From Magnetospira sp. (GTDB taxonomy: Bacteria > Pseudomonadota > Alphaproteobacteria > Rhodospirillales > Magnetospiraceae): a DNA stretch of 33,620 nt. The position numbers and the translations under genes are program-made. Below the pieces are notes generated by a model that was not told where the DNA came from, searched no databases, and saw only the letters and a list, made by a program, of their open reading frames with translations. The stretch lies in assembly GCA_028282245.1 (NCBI GenBank), contig JANQIL010000102.1, positions 1 to 33,620 of the forward strand, in the 5' to 3' direction. Positions 7,831 to 18,777 of this stretch are shown here, piece by piece; positions within the stretch are counted from its first letter, which is position 1; the number at the start of each line of letters is the position of its first letter.

Positions 7831-7997
7831 CTAGTGTCCCGAATCCGAAGTTCGGAGCATTGTTTGGCAGGCATTTTCGAACTTCGGATTCGATCAGGAC
7901 ACTAGGTCATAATCTGATTCTAGTGTGGTTTTGGATTCGAGGTTCGCCATGGAGTTTGCCCCGAATAATGTCGCGAACTTCGAATCCACCACACTAG
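7831..7997 (+). repeat. Composite double-hairpin repeat, copy 3 (complete)
   Basis: This 167-bp unit has the same build as the one at 3009-3175: hairpin 1 at 7831-7905, linker GTCATAATCTGATT at 7906-7919, and hairpin 2 at 7920-7997. CTAG ends each hairpin. It lies between the J-domain gene and galU, 51 bases before the galU start, and would be in the galU leader if transcription begins upstream. The 302-base gap 7747-8048 holds nothing else I can support. The linker contains CATAAT, but no matching -35 sequence is visible. Confidence 0.92.
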
Positions 7998-8048
7998 GCT
8001 GCGAGGCGCCGCCGGCCGAGGTTTTTCAGTTCAGGGGGATTGACTAAA

Positions 8049-8924
8049 ATGATGAAACCCGTGCGCAAGGCGATCTTGCCGGTCGGCGGCCTCGGAACGC
8101 GGTTTCTGCCGGCCACCAAGGCGATGCCGAAGGAAATGCTGACGGTGGTCGACAAACCGCTGATTCAGTACGCGGTCGAGGAAGCCATGCAGGCGGGAAT
8201 CGAACAGATCATCCTGGTTTCGAGCCGCGGCAAGAGTTCGATGTCGGATCATTTCGATCATTCCTACGAATTGGAACAGGTCCTCCTCGAACGCGGCAAG
8301 ACGGACGCCTACAAATCGATCACCGACTGGCTGCCGGAGCCGGGGCAGGTCACCGTGGTGCGTCAGCAGGAGCCGACGGGTCTTGGCCACGCGGTATGGT
8401 GTGCCCGCAACCTGATCGGCGACGAGCCGTTCGCGGTTCTGCTCGCCGACGACATGATCCTGGCCGAGCCGGGCTGTCTGTCCCAGATGATCGAGGCGCA
8501 TCGGGATCTCGGCGGCAACCTGGTGGCGGTCGAGGAGGTGCCGCACGAGAGCGTGGACCGCTACGGCATCCTCGACGTGGTCGAGGACGACGGCCGGATC
8601 GCCCGCGCCAACGGCCTGATCGAGAAACCCGATCCGGACTCCGCGCCGTCCAATCTGGCGATCATCGGCCGTTACATCCTGCAACCCGACGTGATGGCGG
8701 AACTGTCCAATGTCCGCAAGGGGGCGGGCGGCGAGATCCAGTTGACCGACGCGATGGCGCGGACCCTGAGCCGAATCTTTTTCCGCGGCATCCGGTTCAC
8801 CGGCCGTCGTTACGACTGCGGCAGCAAGGAGGGGTTCGTGCAGGCCAACGTCGCCTTCGCGCTGGCGCGCGACGACCTTCGGGAAAAAGTGAAGTCCGCG
8901 ATTCGGGAATACTGCGACGACTAG
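8049..8924 (+). CDS. galU: UTP-glucose-1-phosphate uridylyltransferase
   Basis: This 291-residue nucleotidyltransferase makes UDP-glucose from UTP and glucose-1-phosphate. The N-terminal binding motif is GGLGTRFLPATKAMPKEML, followed by QEPTGLGHAVWCA, LLADDM, the sugar-binding LIEKP, GGEIQLTDAM and YDCGSKEGFVQAN, all typical of bacterial GalU. The start is taken as ATG 8049, which has AGGGGG (8033-8038) ten bases upstream; a TTG at 8040 is too close to that site. It opens a polysaccharide-precursor run with UDP-glucose dehydrogenase 57 bases downstream. Confidence 0.95.
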   Translation: MMKPVRKAILPVGGLGTRFLPATKAMPKEMLTVVDKPLIQYAVEEAMQAGIEQIILVSSRGKSSMSDHFDHSYELEQVLLERGKTDAYKSITDWLPEPGQVTVVRQQEPTGLGHAVWCARNLIGDEPFAVLLADDMILAEPGCLSQMIEAHRDLGGNLVAVEEVPHESVDRYGILDVVEDDGRIARANGLIEKPDPDSAPSNLAIIGRYILQPDVMAELSNVRKGAGGEIQLTDAMARTLSRIFFRGIRFTGRRYDCGSKEGFVQANVAFALARDDLREKVKSAIREYCDD

Positions 8925-8981
8925 CCGACCCGCCGACCGGACGCGGCCACCGTACTCCAAACCATGAGGACACATTAAGCC

Positions 8982-11952
<2,971 letters not shown>

Positions 11953-11964
11953 TCGGCGAGCGCC

Positions 11965-13353
11965 ATGACCGCTTTCTCCCTCGACCCCACGATCCTGCGC
12001 CGCTACGACATCCGGGGCATTGTCGACGACACCCTCACCGAGGACTCCTATCGCGCCATCGGCCGTGCCTACGGCTCCATGCTGGTGCGGGCCGGCGGGC
12101 GGACGGTGGCGGTGGGTTACGATGGGCGGACCCATTCGCCGCGCCTCGAAGCGGCCCTGGTCGACGGCCTGTCGGACTGCGGGCTGAAGATTTGGCGCTG
12201 CGGCCTTGGCCCCACTCCGGCCCTCTATTTCGCCGCCAAGGCCCTGGAGGCCGATGGCGGGCTTCAGGTCACCGGATCGCACAACCCGCCGGACACCAAT
12301 GGCGTCAAGATGGTTTTCCAGGGGCGGTCGTTCTTCGGCGACGACATCGCCGAACTGGGCCGAATCGCGGCGGCCGGCGATTTCGAGCGCGGCGGCGGGC
12401 AAGTGGTCGACCGGCCGATGGAGGATCAATACGTTGCCCGTCTGCTGGCCGACGTCAGGCCCGGGCGTGATCTGCGGGTGGCCTGGGATCCGGCCAACGG
12501 CGCCGCCGGTCCGGCCACCGGAAAGCTGGTCAAGGGCCTGCCCGGCCATCACGTGGTGATCAACGCCGAGGTGGACGGCACCTTCCCGAACCACCATGCC
12601 GACCCGACGGTGGAGGCCAATCTGGCGCAGCTCCGGCAGGTGGTGGCGGAGGAGGACTGCGACCTCGGGATCGGTTTCGACGGCGACGGCGACCGCATCG
12701 GGGTGGTCGACGGGGCCGGGCGGGTGCTGTGGGGCGATCAGATCCTGATCCTGCTGGCCGGCGAGATCCTGGCCCGGCGGCCCGGCGAAACGATCATCAC
12801 CGAGGTCAAGGCCAGCCAGATCTTCTTCGACGAGGTGGCGCGCCTCGGCGGCAAGCCGGAGATGGGGCCGACCGGGCATTCGCTGATCAAGACCCGGATG
12901 GCCGAGACCGGCGCTCCGCTGGCCGGAGAGATGAGCGGCCATATCTTTTTCGCGGACGGCTATTACGGCTACGACGACGCCCTCTACGCGGCGGTGCGTC
13001 TGCTCAACGTGGTGGCGGCGGCCGAGGGCTCGCTGGCCGATCTGCGCGACGCCCTGCCACAGATGGTCAATACCCCGGAAGTCCGCGTCGACTGCCCGGA
13101 GGAGCGCAAGTTCCCGGCCATCGCGGCGGTCAAGGCGGCGCTGGAGGGGCGGACCGACGTGGAGGTCATCGACATCGACGGCGTGCGGGTCCGGTCGCGG
13201 GAGGGCTGGTGGCTGCTGCGCGCCTCCAACACCCAGGCCGCGATCATCGCCCGCGCCGAGGCGGCCACGGCGGAGGATCTCGCGGCCCTCAAGGCGCAAT
13301 TGGCGCGGCATCTGGCGGACGTGGGCCTGACCCCGCCCGCCGACCTGGATTGA
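11965..13353 (+). CDS. Phosphomannomutase/phosphoglucomutase (AlgC/ManB type)
   Basis: This 462-residue member of the same superfamily as its upstream neighbour is of the shorter bifunctional PMM/PGM type. It has RRYDIRGIVDDTLTE at the N-terminus, catalytic Ser105 in GSHNPP, the metal loop DGDGDR, GEMSGH for sugar recognition and RASNTQ for phosphate binding. It interconverts mannose-6-P and mannose-1-P and probably the glucose phosphates, feeding GDP-mannose or rhamnose-type sugars. It is 12 bases downstream of pgm and 4 bases upstream of the nicotinamidase-like gene, so all are probably one transcript. Having both mutases side by side may give overlap in function. Confidence 0.92.
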   Translation: MTAFSLDPTILRRYDIRGIVDDTLTEDSYRAIGRAYGSMLVRAGGRTVAVGYDGRTHSPRLEAALVDGLSDCGLKIWRCGLGPTPALYFAAKALEADGGLQVTGSHNPPDTNGVKMVFQGRSFFGDDIAELGRIAAAGDFERGGGQVVDRPMEDQYVARLLADVRPGRDLRVAWDPANGAAGPATGKLVKGLPGHHVVINAEVDGTFPNHHADPTVEANLAQLRQVVAEEDCDLGIGFDGDGDRIGVVDGAGRVLWGDQILILLAGEILARRPGETIITEVKASQIFFDEVARLGGKPEMGPTGHSLIKTRMAETGAPLAGEMSGHIFFADGYYGYDDALYAAVRLLNVVAAAEGSLADLRDALPQMVNTPEVRVDCPEERKFPAIAAVKAALEGRTDVEVIDIDGVRVRSREGWWLLRASNTQAAIIARAEAATAEDLAALKAQLARHLADVGLTPPADLD

Positions 13354-13357
13354 TCGC

Positions 13358-14068
13358 ATGCTCGACGCCCTGAAAAGCGCGATGCCGGTGGCCCTCGGCG
13401 CGTTCGATCCGGCCGCCGCGCGTAGCGGATTGGTGGTGGTCGACGAGGTCGACGGCTTCGCCAAGGTGGGCTGCGGCCCGCTCGCCCCGCGGACTCCCAA
13501 TCCGCAGGTCGATCGCATGGTTGCCGAGACCGATCGTTTGGCGCGCATGTTCGATGACAGGGGATGGCCGATCGCCGCCTTTCTGGACAGTCATGACCCG
13601 GACAGGCCGGAGCCGCCCTATCCGCCGCACTGCATCGCCGGGACCGGAGCCGACGATCTGGTGGACGATCTCAAATGGCTGGAAACCTGCCCTGGCGCGA
13701 CCCTGATCCGCAAGGATTGCATCAATGGCTTCGTGGGCGCCATCGACCCGGCGACCGGCCGCAACCGGATCACCGACTGGATTGTCGCCAACGATCTGGA
13801 GGCGGTGCTGGTGGTCGGGATCTGCACCGACATCTGCGTGATGGATTTCGTGCTCACCCTGTTGTCGGCCCGCAACCACGGGCTGGCCGGACGGCTGGCC
13901 GACATCGTGGTTTACGAGCCCGGCTGCGCCACCTACGACCTGCCAAGGGAGGTCGCGCTGTCGCTCGGGCTTCCGGAGACGGCGGCCCATCCGCAGGCCG
14001 AATCCCACCACATGGGGCTCTATATGATGGCCGCGCGCGGCGCTCGGCTGGTCGAGCGGCTGGACTGA
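13358..14068 (+). CDS. Nicotinamidase-like isochorismatase-family cysteine hydrolase
   Basis: This 236-residue protein has the catalytic triad of the family: D29 (VVVDEVDGF), K119 (LIRKDCINGF) and C160 (GICTDICV). A metal site is suggested by DSHDPDRPEPPYPPHC, which has the D-x-H ... H arrangement of nicotinamidases that hydrolyse nicotinamide to nicotinate. The VVGICTDICVMDF segment is closer to plant-type nicotinamidases than to E. coli PncA, as far as I can judge by memory. It sits between sugar mutase and cyclotransferase genes with 4-base gaps. The fold is sure; nicotinamide as substrate is likely but not proven. Confidence 0.82.
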   Translation: MLDALKSAMPVALGAFDPAAARSGLVVVDEVDGFAKVGCGPLAPRTPNPQVDRMVAETDRLARMFDDRGWPIAAFLDSHDPDRPEPPYPPHCIAGTGADDLVDDLKWLETCPGATLIRKDCINGFVGAIDPATGRNRITDWIVANDLEAVLVVGICTDICVMDFVLTLLSARNHGLAGRLADIVVYEPGCATYDLPREVALSLGLPETAAHPQAESHHMGLYMMAARGARLVERLD

Positions 14069-14072
14069 GCCG

Positions 14073-14432
14073 ATGCCGCGCCTGTTCGTTTATGGGACCC
14101 TGCTCGACCCGGCGGTCCTGGGACGCGTGATCGGCCGTGATCCGGGGCGCCTGGGGGGGCGGCCGGCCACCGCCGAGGGGTGGTGTCGCCTGCGGGTCAA
14201 GGGGCGGTCCTATCCGACCCTGCGCCGAGCCGTCGGGCAATCGGTCGCCGGGCGGCTGATCACCGGATTGACGGCGACCGATCTGGCCCGTCTCGGGCGC
14301 TACGAGGGCCCGGAATACCGGCTCGCGGATATCGACGCGACCCTGGACGACGGCACGCGGTGCCGGGTCCGCGCCTATGTCACGCGCCCAGGGGTTCCGG
14401 TCGACGATACCGCCTGGAGCCCCGAACCCTGA
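14073..14432 (+). CDS. Gamma-glutamylcyclotransferase-like (AIG2/GGCT) protein
   Basis: This 119-residue single-domain protein starts with LFVYGTLLDP, the YGTL substrate-binding loop of the GGCT/AIG2 fold. RYEGPEYRL carries the glutamate expected to act as the general acid/base. Family members release 5-oxoproline from gamma-glutamyl compounds, or act on gamma-glutamylamines; the substrate here is unknown. It starts four bases after the nicotinamidase-like gene and is probably the last gene of the galU run. A gap of 151 bases follows before the RatA/COQ10 gene. Confidence 0.82.
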   Translation: MPRLFVYGTLLDPAVLGRVIGRDPGRLGGRPATAEGWCRLRVKGRSYPTLRRAVGQSVAGRLITGLTATDLARLGRYEGPEYRLADIDATLDDGTRCRVRAYVTRPGVPVDDTAWSPEP

Positions 14433-14583
14433 CGCGACCATGGCGTTTCGGCGCGGGCTCGACGGACGGCGCGGCTTCCGGACGGATCATCCGGAGATCC
14501 CATTATCCGAAACCCGGATCATTAGGCCGGATATGGGGTCTTTCATCATTGATTTTCGTGAACATAATGTTTATTTGCCGGCC

Positions 14584-15015
14584 ATGCCCACCCACGCCGA
14601 AAAACGTTTGCTCCGTTTCCAGCCCGGGGACATGTTCGATCTGGTTGCCGACGTGCCGCGCTACCCGGAGTTCCTGCCGTGGTGCGTCGGTGCCCGGGTG
14701 CGTCGGCGCCAGGGCGACGTAATGTGGGCCGATCTGGTGATCGGCTTCAAGATGTTCCGCGAGCGCTTCACGTCCAAGGTGACGATGAACCGCGATGGTC
14801 GGCGAATCGACGTCGAGTACAGCGACGGTCCGTTCAAGTATTTGAATAATCACTGGATTTTCGAGCCTCACCCGGACGGAACCATGATCGATTTCTATGT
14901 GGATTTCGAGTTCCGTTCGAAGCTCCTGCAAAAGACCATCGGCTTGGTGTTCAACGAGGCCACGCATTTGATGGTGACGTCGTTCGAGAAGCGGGCCAGG
15001 GCGCTCTACGAATAA
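14584..15015 (+). CDS. RatA/COQ10-family START-like protein
   Basis: This 143-residue protein starts MPTHAEKRLL and has the family core DMFDLVADVPRYPEFLPWCVGARV, then SDGPFKYLNNHWIF, and the C-terminal FNEATHLMVTSFEKRA helix. Related proteins are annotated as ubiquinone-binding COQ10 in mitochondria and alphaproteobacteria and as RatA in E. coli; in this group a role with ubiquinone is more likely than a toxin role. The start at 14584 is taken from family length; an in-frame ATG at 14377 overlaps the upstream gene. Its stop overlaps the convergent pncC gene by ten bases. Confidence 0.88.
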   Translation: MPTHAEKRLLRFQPGDMFDLVADVPRYPEFLPWCVGARVRRRQGDVMWADLVIGFKMFRERFTSKVTMNRDGRRIDVEYSDGPFKYLNNHWIFEPHPDGTMIDFYVDFEFRSKLLQKTIGLVFNEATHLMVTSFEKRARALYE

Positions 15016-15512
15016 TCCTTTTCCTCCCCTACCCGGTCCAGCAGGAGCCGGAGGGCGGTCACCACGGTGGCCGCGCGAACGGCGTCGCGATCGCCCCCGA
15101 AGCGATCGGATTCGTGCACCGTCCCGGCGTCGCGGCGGGCGCAGGCCATGTGTACAAGGCCGACCGGTTTCAGAGCGGTTCCGCCGCCCGGACCGGCGAT
15201 TCCGGTCACCGCCAGGGCGAGATCCACCGGGGCGGCGGCCAAGGCGCCCTCGGCCATCGCCCGCGCCACCTCCTCGCTGACCGCGCCGGCGCGGTCCAGC
15301 AGCGTTCGCGGAATTCCGAGAAGCTCGGTCTTCGCCCGGTTGGTATAGGTGACGAAGCCGCGTTCGAACACCTCGGACGATCCGGCGACCGAGGTCAGGG
15401 CGCCCGCGATCAGGCCGCCGGTGCAGGATTCGGCGACCGTGACGGTCAGGCTCCGGTCGCGACAGGCGTCGAGGATCTGGGCGGCCAGTTGGCGGGCGGC
15501 TCGGGAACTCAT
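15006..15512 (-). CDS. pncC: Nicotinamide-nucleotide amidohydrolase (CinA C-terminal type)
   Basis: This 168-residue stand-alone CinA C-terminal domain protein has VAESCTGGLIAGAL, the VTYTNRAKTELLG segment and AVTGIAGPGGGTALKPVGLV. Such proteins deamidate nicotinamide mononucleotide to nicotinate mononucleotide in NAD recycling. The ATG (15510-15512) overlaps the pgpA stop in an ATGA, so the two are translated in a coupled manner. A link to the nicotinamidase-like gene 1.5 kb away is possible but only by topic. Confidence 0.9.
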   Translation of the reverse strand: MSSRAARQLAAQILDACRDRSLTVTVAESCTGGLIAGALTSVAGSSEVFERGFVTYTNRAKTELLGIPRTLLDRAGAVSEEVARAMAEGALAAAPVDLALAVTGIAGPGGGTALKPVGLVHMACARRDAGTVHESDRFGGDRDAVRAATVVTALRLLLDRVGEEKDYS

Positions 15513-15979
15513 GGCGCGATCTCCAGAAGGTAGGCCAGACCGAAAAGGGCGGCGGCGGCATAGGATGCGGCCAGGATGTCGTCCAGCATGATGCCGAGTC
15601 CTCCCTTGACGTGCCGGTCGGCCCACGAGGCGGGCCACGGCTTGGCGATGTCGGCGATCCGGAAGAGGACAAATCCGGCCGCGTAGAGGAGCGGGTCGGG
15701 AGCCACCGGCAGCAGGGTGGCCCACTGCCCGGCCACCTCGTCGATGACCACCGGTCCCGGGTCGCTGTGGCCGTCGCGCGCCGCGTAGCACCGCGCCGCC
15801 CAGACGCCGACCACGAACACGGCGACGGTGGCGAGACCAAGCAACGCCGCGCCGCCGAGGGCATGCAGCCCCCAGGCGAACGGCAGGGCGGCGGCCGATC
15901 CCCAGGTGCCGGGCGCCCGGGGCAACAGCCCGGCGCCGAACCAGGTGGCGAGCAGCGTCGAAAGGGCGGGCGGCGTCAT
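15509..15979 (-). CDS. pgpA: Phosphatidylglycerophosphatase A
   Basis: This 156-residue inner-membrane enzyme removes the phosphate from phosphatidylglycerophosphate to give phosphatidylglycerol. The sequence contains LATWFGAGLLPRAPGTWGS, the acidic motif DPGPVVIDEVAGQW, FRIADIAKPWP and HVKGGLGIMLDDILA, all typical of PgpA, with hydrophobic segments between. The start at 15979 is set by the family N-terminus; the upstream extension of the frame is a shadow. It is followed by pncC through a four-base ATGA overlap. In many alphaproteobacteria the neighbour is thiL, which is not here. Confidence 0.92.
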   Translation of the reverse strand: MTPPALSTLLATWFGAGLLPRAPGTWGSAAALPFAWGLHALGGAALLGLATVAVFVVGVWAARCYAARDGHSDPGPVVIDEVAGQWATLLPVAPDPLLYAAGFVLFRIADIAKPWPASWADRHVKGGLGIMLDDILAASYAAAALFGLAYLLEIAP

Positions 15980-16064
15980 GCGGCGGGACTCGGCGGCGCG
16001 GCGGATCGGGAGCCCGAAGTCTAGTCCAGCCGGCGTCCTCCGGCCAAGCGCCGATCGGCGGAAA

Positions 16065-16127
16065 GGCCTTGCCAGCGCAAGGTGTAACCGATAGGTTCCA
16101 GGGACCTTGCCGCTGGCGGGAAAGGCC
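16065..16127 (+). other. Long imperfect hairpin in the leader of the M23 peptidase gene
   Basis: A 63-base stretch folds as GGCC, GCCAGCG, CAAGGT and AACC paired with GGTT, ACCTTG, CGCTGGC and GGCC around a GATA loop. Internal loops are TT/GGGAAA and GT/CCAGGG, plus one bulged C. It lies between the divergent pgpA and M23 genes, 83 bases before the M23 start, and could work on either strand. I do not match it to a known riboswitch. It may be a leader structure, a small RNA or chance in GC-rich DNA. Confidence 0.4.
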
Positions 16128-16210
16128 GCAGCAGAGCCTGCCGTCGCGGGGCGGCTCGGCTCGCCGGGCAATCCGGGGTCTTGGGGACAGACATTGGGGG
16201 ATGAGGCGAC

Positions 16211-17527
16211 ATGAGGGGTCCGGCCGGCCGCGCGGGGCGATGGGCGAGAACGGTTCGCAGGCTTTTTCCCGAGCGCCAAATCATGCTGCGGACCGGAGGC
16301 AGAATCCGCTGCCTGCGGCTGACCCGCTGGCCGCAGGTGGCGATGGCCCTGGCGCTGGCGGCGGGGCTGGGGTGGACCGCCTATTCGTCGGTCAGCGTGA
16401 TCGCGCATCAGCGGACGTTGGACGCCAAGGATCGGGATATCCGCGACACGCAACGGGCCTATCGCAGCCTGTTGAACGAGATTTCCATTTATCAGAACAA
16501 GTTTTCCGGCATCGCCCGCGACCTCGAGGAAAACCACTCGGTGATGCTGGGCTTGCTGGAGCAGAACGCCACCTTGCAGCAGAGCCTGAAATCGGTCGAG
16601 ACGCAGCTCCAGGACGTGGAACTGGATCGGGAGCAGGTGCTGGCCGTTCGCGAGAGGCTCAAGGCGAACCTGCGCGAGGTCGAGCAGCGGATGAGCGACC
16701 TCACGTCGCATAACTTCAGCCTCAAGGACAACCTCGACGCGACGGAAAACGACCTCCACGCGGCGCTGGCCGCGCGCAACCGGGCGGTGAGCGACAAACA
16801 ACGCCTCGAATCCCGTATCGCGGAGTTGGAATCCAGCTTGGAGGCGCTGCACCACAACGAGCAGCAGGCGGTGCTGCGTCTGACGGAGCACGCGCGCGAC
16901 AACGTCGCCGATGTGGAGCGGCTGATCGGCATGACCGGCCTGTCGGTCGATGAACTGTTGACTGCCGCCAACCATCCGACCGCGCAAGGGGGGCCGTTCG
17001 TGGCGGCGAGCGATCCCGACTCCGAGACCGATGCGCCGGCGTCCCTGCACGAGCGCCTCGTGTCCCTGGACCGCTACATCGACCGTTGGGAGGGCATGCG
17101 CGAAATCCTTCCGAGGCTGCCGATCACGAAGCCGGTGACCAACGGTTACCTGACCAGCGGGTTCGGCAAGCGCCGCGATCCGTTCAACAAGAAATGGGCG
17201 ATGCATTACGGGCTTGACTTCGGCGGCCCCAAGAAGTCGCCGATTTATGCCTCGGCGCCCGGGGTGGTTGTGTTCGCCGGCCGCAAGAGCCGCTACGGAC
17301 GGCTGGTCGTCATTGATCACGGGGCGGGTCTGGAAACTTTTTATGGGCATCTGCATAAGGTTCTCGTCAAGAAGGGTGAAAAAGTCGATCATCGGCAGAA
17401 GATCGGCCTGATGGGATCGACCGGCCGCAGCACCGGAACCCATCTGCACTATGAAATCAGGTTCCAGGACAAGCCTTTGAATCCGATGAAGTTCATCAAG
17501 GCCGGACGGTATGTTTTCCAGGGGTAG
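16211..17527 (+). CDS. Membrane-anchored M23 (LytM/DipM-type) peptidase
   Basis: This 438-residue protein has a basic N-terminus, one membrane segment (about residues 43-62), a long coiled coil (about 70-240) and a C-terminal LytM domain. The zinc and catalytic residues are present: HYGLDFG supplies the H-x3-D, and GTHLHYEIR supplies the HxH. Such enzymes cut peptide bridges in peptidoglycan in the periplasm. The ribosome site GGGGGATGAGG precedes ATG 16211. The bactofilin gene overlaps its end by 17 bases, and this pairing is known from other bacteria in which bactofilin localises a cell-wall hydrolase. It is probably not an EnvC-type degenerate protein, because the metal ligands are intact. 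Confidence 0.9.
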   Translation: MRGPAGRAGRWARTVRRLFPERQIMLRTGGRIRCLRLTRWPQVAMALALAAGLGWTAYSSVSVIAHQRTLDAKDRDIRDTQRAYRSLLNEISIYQNKFSGIARDLEENHSVMLGLLEQNATLQQSLKSVETQLQDVELDREQVLAVRERLKANLREVEQRMSDLTSHNFSLKDNLDATENDLHAALAARNRAVSDKQRLESRIAELESSLEALHHNEQQAVLRLTEHARDNVADVERLIGMTGLSVDELLTAANHPTAQGGPFVAASDPDSETDAPASLHERLVSLDRYIDRWEGMREILPRLPITKPVTNGYLTSGFGKRRDPFNKKWAMHYGLDFGGPKKSPIYASAPGVVVFAGRKSRYGRLVVIDHGAGLETFYGHLHKVLVKKGEKVDHRQKIGLMGSTGRSTGTHLHYEIRFQDKPLNPMKFIKAGRYVFQG

Positions 17528-17960
17528 CAAGCCCGACCGTCCGGGCCCCTCGGGGCGCTCGCCGGTCCCGTCGATCATCGGGGCCGACCTTCACGTTACC
17601 GGCGACCTGCGCAGCGGTGGCGAGATCCAGATCGACGGCAGCGTCGACGGCGACGTCGTCAGCCACAAGATACTGGTCGGCGAATCCGCGATGATCAGGG
17701 GCGAGCTGGTGGCCGACGTGATCCGCATCCACGGTACCGTGCACGGCCAGATCCGGGCCCGCGAGGTGACCCTGGCGCGCACCGCGCGGATGGTCGGCGA
17801 TATCCAGCACGAGGAATTGGCCATCGAGCAGGGCGCTTTTCTCGAAGGCCACTGCCGGCACATCGAAACCCAGAAGGTCGAGGCGGATCCGCGGCCGGCG
17901 CTGTCGGCCCCGGCGCTCGACGGGGACGGCGAGCTCGCGTCGAGCGACCGCGAGCCGTAA
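17511..17960 (+). CDS. Bactofilin
   Basis: This 149-residue protein contains the bactofilin beta-helix core (about residues 20-120): SIIGADLHVTGDLRSGGEIQ, DGSVDGDV, GELVADVIRIHGTVHGQI and ARMVGDIQHEELAIEQGAFLEG, with proline-rich tails on both sides. Bactofilins polymerise without nucleotides into membrane-associated filaments that position cell-wall enzymes. The gene starts 17 bases inside the M23 peptidase gene, which suggests coupled expression and a shared role in cell shape. Its length matches small CcmA/BacA-type members. Confidence 0.92.
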   Translation: MFSRGSKPDRPGPSGRSPVPSIIGADLHVTGDLRSGGEIQIDGSVDGDVVSHKILVGESAMIRGELVADVIRIHGTVHGQIRAREVTLARTARMVGDIQHEELAIEQGAFLEGHCRHIETQKVEADPRPALSAPALDGDGELASSDREP

Positions 17961-17972
17961 TCCCCGGCAATT

Positions 17973-17999
17973 CGCCGCCTCCAAGGATGATCGGCGGCG
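17973..17999. terminator. Possible hairpin terminator between convergent genes
   Basis: A 7-bp stem CGCCGCC/GGCGGCG with a 13-base loop lies between the bactofilin stop (17960) and the convergent receiver gene stop (18019). No clear T-run follows, so it may be weak. Confidence 0.3.
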
Positions 18000-18018
18000 T
18001 TGTCGAGTCGGTTGGGAA

Positions 18019-18777
18019 TCAGGCTTGGCGGTCGTTCAGCAGAGTCGCCACCCGCGCCGTCAAATCTTCCGCGTTCAATGGCCCGGCGACCGTGATGTCG
18101 GCCCCCAGACGGGCCGCCTCGGCCAGCGTGTCCTCGTCTCCCGGGGTCTCGCCGAGGCCGCCGGAGACGGCCAACATCGGGACGCCCGGCCAGCAATCGC
18201 GGACCCGGGCCAGATGCTCCAGGCCGCCGAATCCGGGCTGGAACACGTCGGCCAGGATCAGGTCGATGCCGAGCGCGCCGGGTGATTCGATCGCCTCGTC
18301 CAGGCTCGGGAACACCTCCACGTCGTGACCCGCGCCGCGCAGGGTGACGGACAGGAAGGCGCCGACCGTGGGGCTGTCCTCGATGGCCAGGATGCGCGCC
18401 TTGCGGGCCTTGGTACCGTAGCCCAGGTCGACGAGGCCGAGAATCAGGCCCTGCAATTCCCGATGACTGAACGGTTCGTGCGCCAGCCGGTGGGCACCGG
18501 CGCGGCGGGCCGCCGCGACGGTGCCGGTGGGTTCGGCGGTGGCGGCGACGATCCCGATGTTCGGCCAGCGGGCTTTCAGGGTTGGCGCGCCGTCGCCGCC
18601 GAGGCTCGCCGCGTTGGCCACCACCACGTGAATGGTCCCCAGTCCCGGATCGGAGACCGCCGTCTCGACCGACTCCCGCGACGCCAGGATATGCCCGCTA
18701 CCTTTCAGGGCGCGGCCGGCAAGATCGGCCAGGTGGCGTTGGTCGTCGATGACCAGGACGTGGGTGTATCGACTCAT
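18019..18777 (-). CDS. Tandem receiver-domain protein without output domain
   Basis: This 252-residue protein contains two receiver-like domains, about residues 6-118 and 126-250. The first starts VLVIDDQ but where the phosphoacceptor aspartate should be it reads VVVANAAS, so it probably cannot be phosphorylated. The second has AIEDSP and LILADVF with the acceptor aspartate, but the usual K-P near the end is replaced by AGPLN. No DNA-binding or enzymatic domain follows. Its start codon overlaps the stop of the DinG-like helicase gene (ATGA), so the pair is co-transcribed. The partner kinase is not evident. Confidence 0.8.
   Translation of the reverse strand: MSRYTHVLVIDDQRHLADLAGRALKGSGHILASRESVETAVSDPGLGTIHVVVANAASLGGDGAPTLKARWPNIGIVAATAEPTGTVAAARRAGAHRLAHEPFSHRELQGLILGLVDLGYGTKARKARILAIEDSPTVGAFLSVTLRGAGHDVEVFPSLDEAIESPGALGIDLILADVFQPGFGGLEHLARVRDCWPGVPMLAVSGGLGETPGDEDTLAEAARLGADITVAGPLNAEDLTARVATLLNDRQA

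Noticed and set aside
7906-7919. A promoter -10-like CATAAT in the linker of repeat copy 3
   Set aside because: No suitable -35 is present and the linker of copy 4 (GTAACGG...) lacks the box, so it is not a conserved promoter of the element.
14584-15015. The RatA/COQ10-type gene as half of a toxin-antitoxin system
   Set aside because: No RatB-like partner gene adjoins, and in alphaproteobacteria this family fits a ubiquinone-binding role.
16021-16284. An 87-codon minus-strand frame in the pgpA-M23 gap
   Set aside because: It is Arg and Pro-rich and covers the hairpin at 16065-16127; it is better explained as non-coding.
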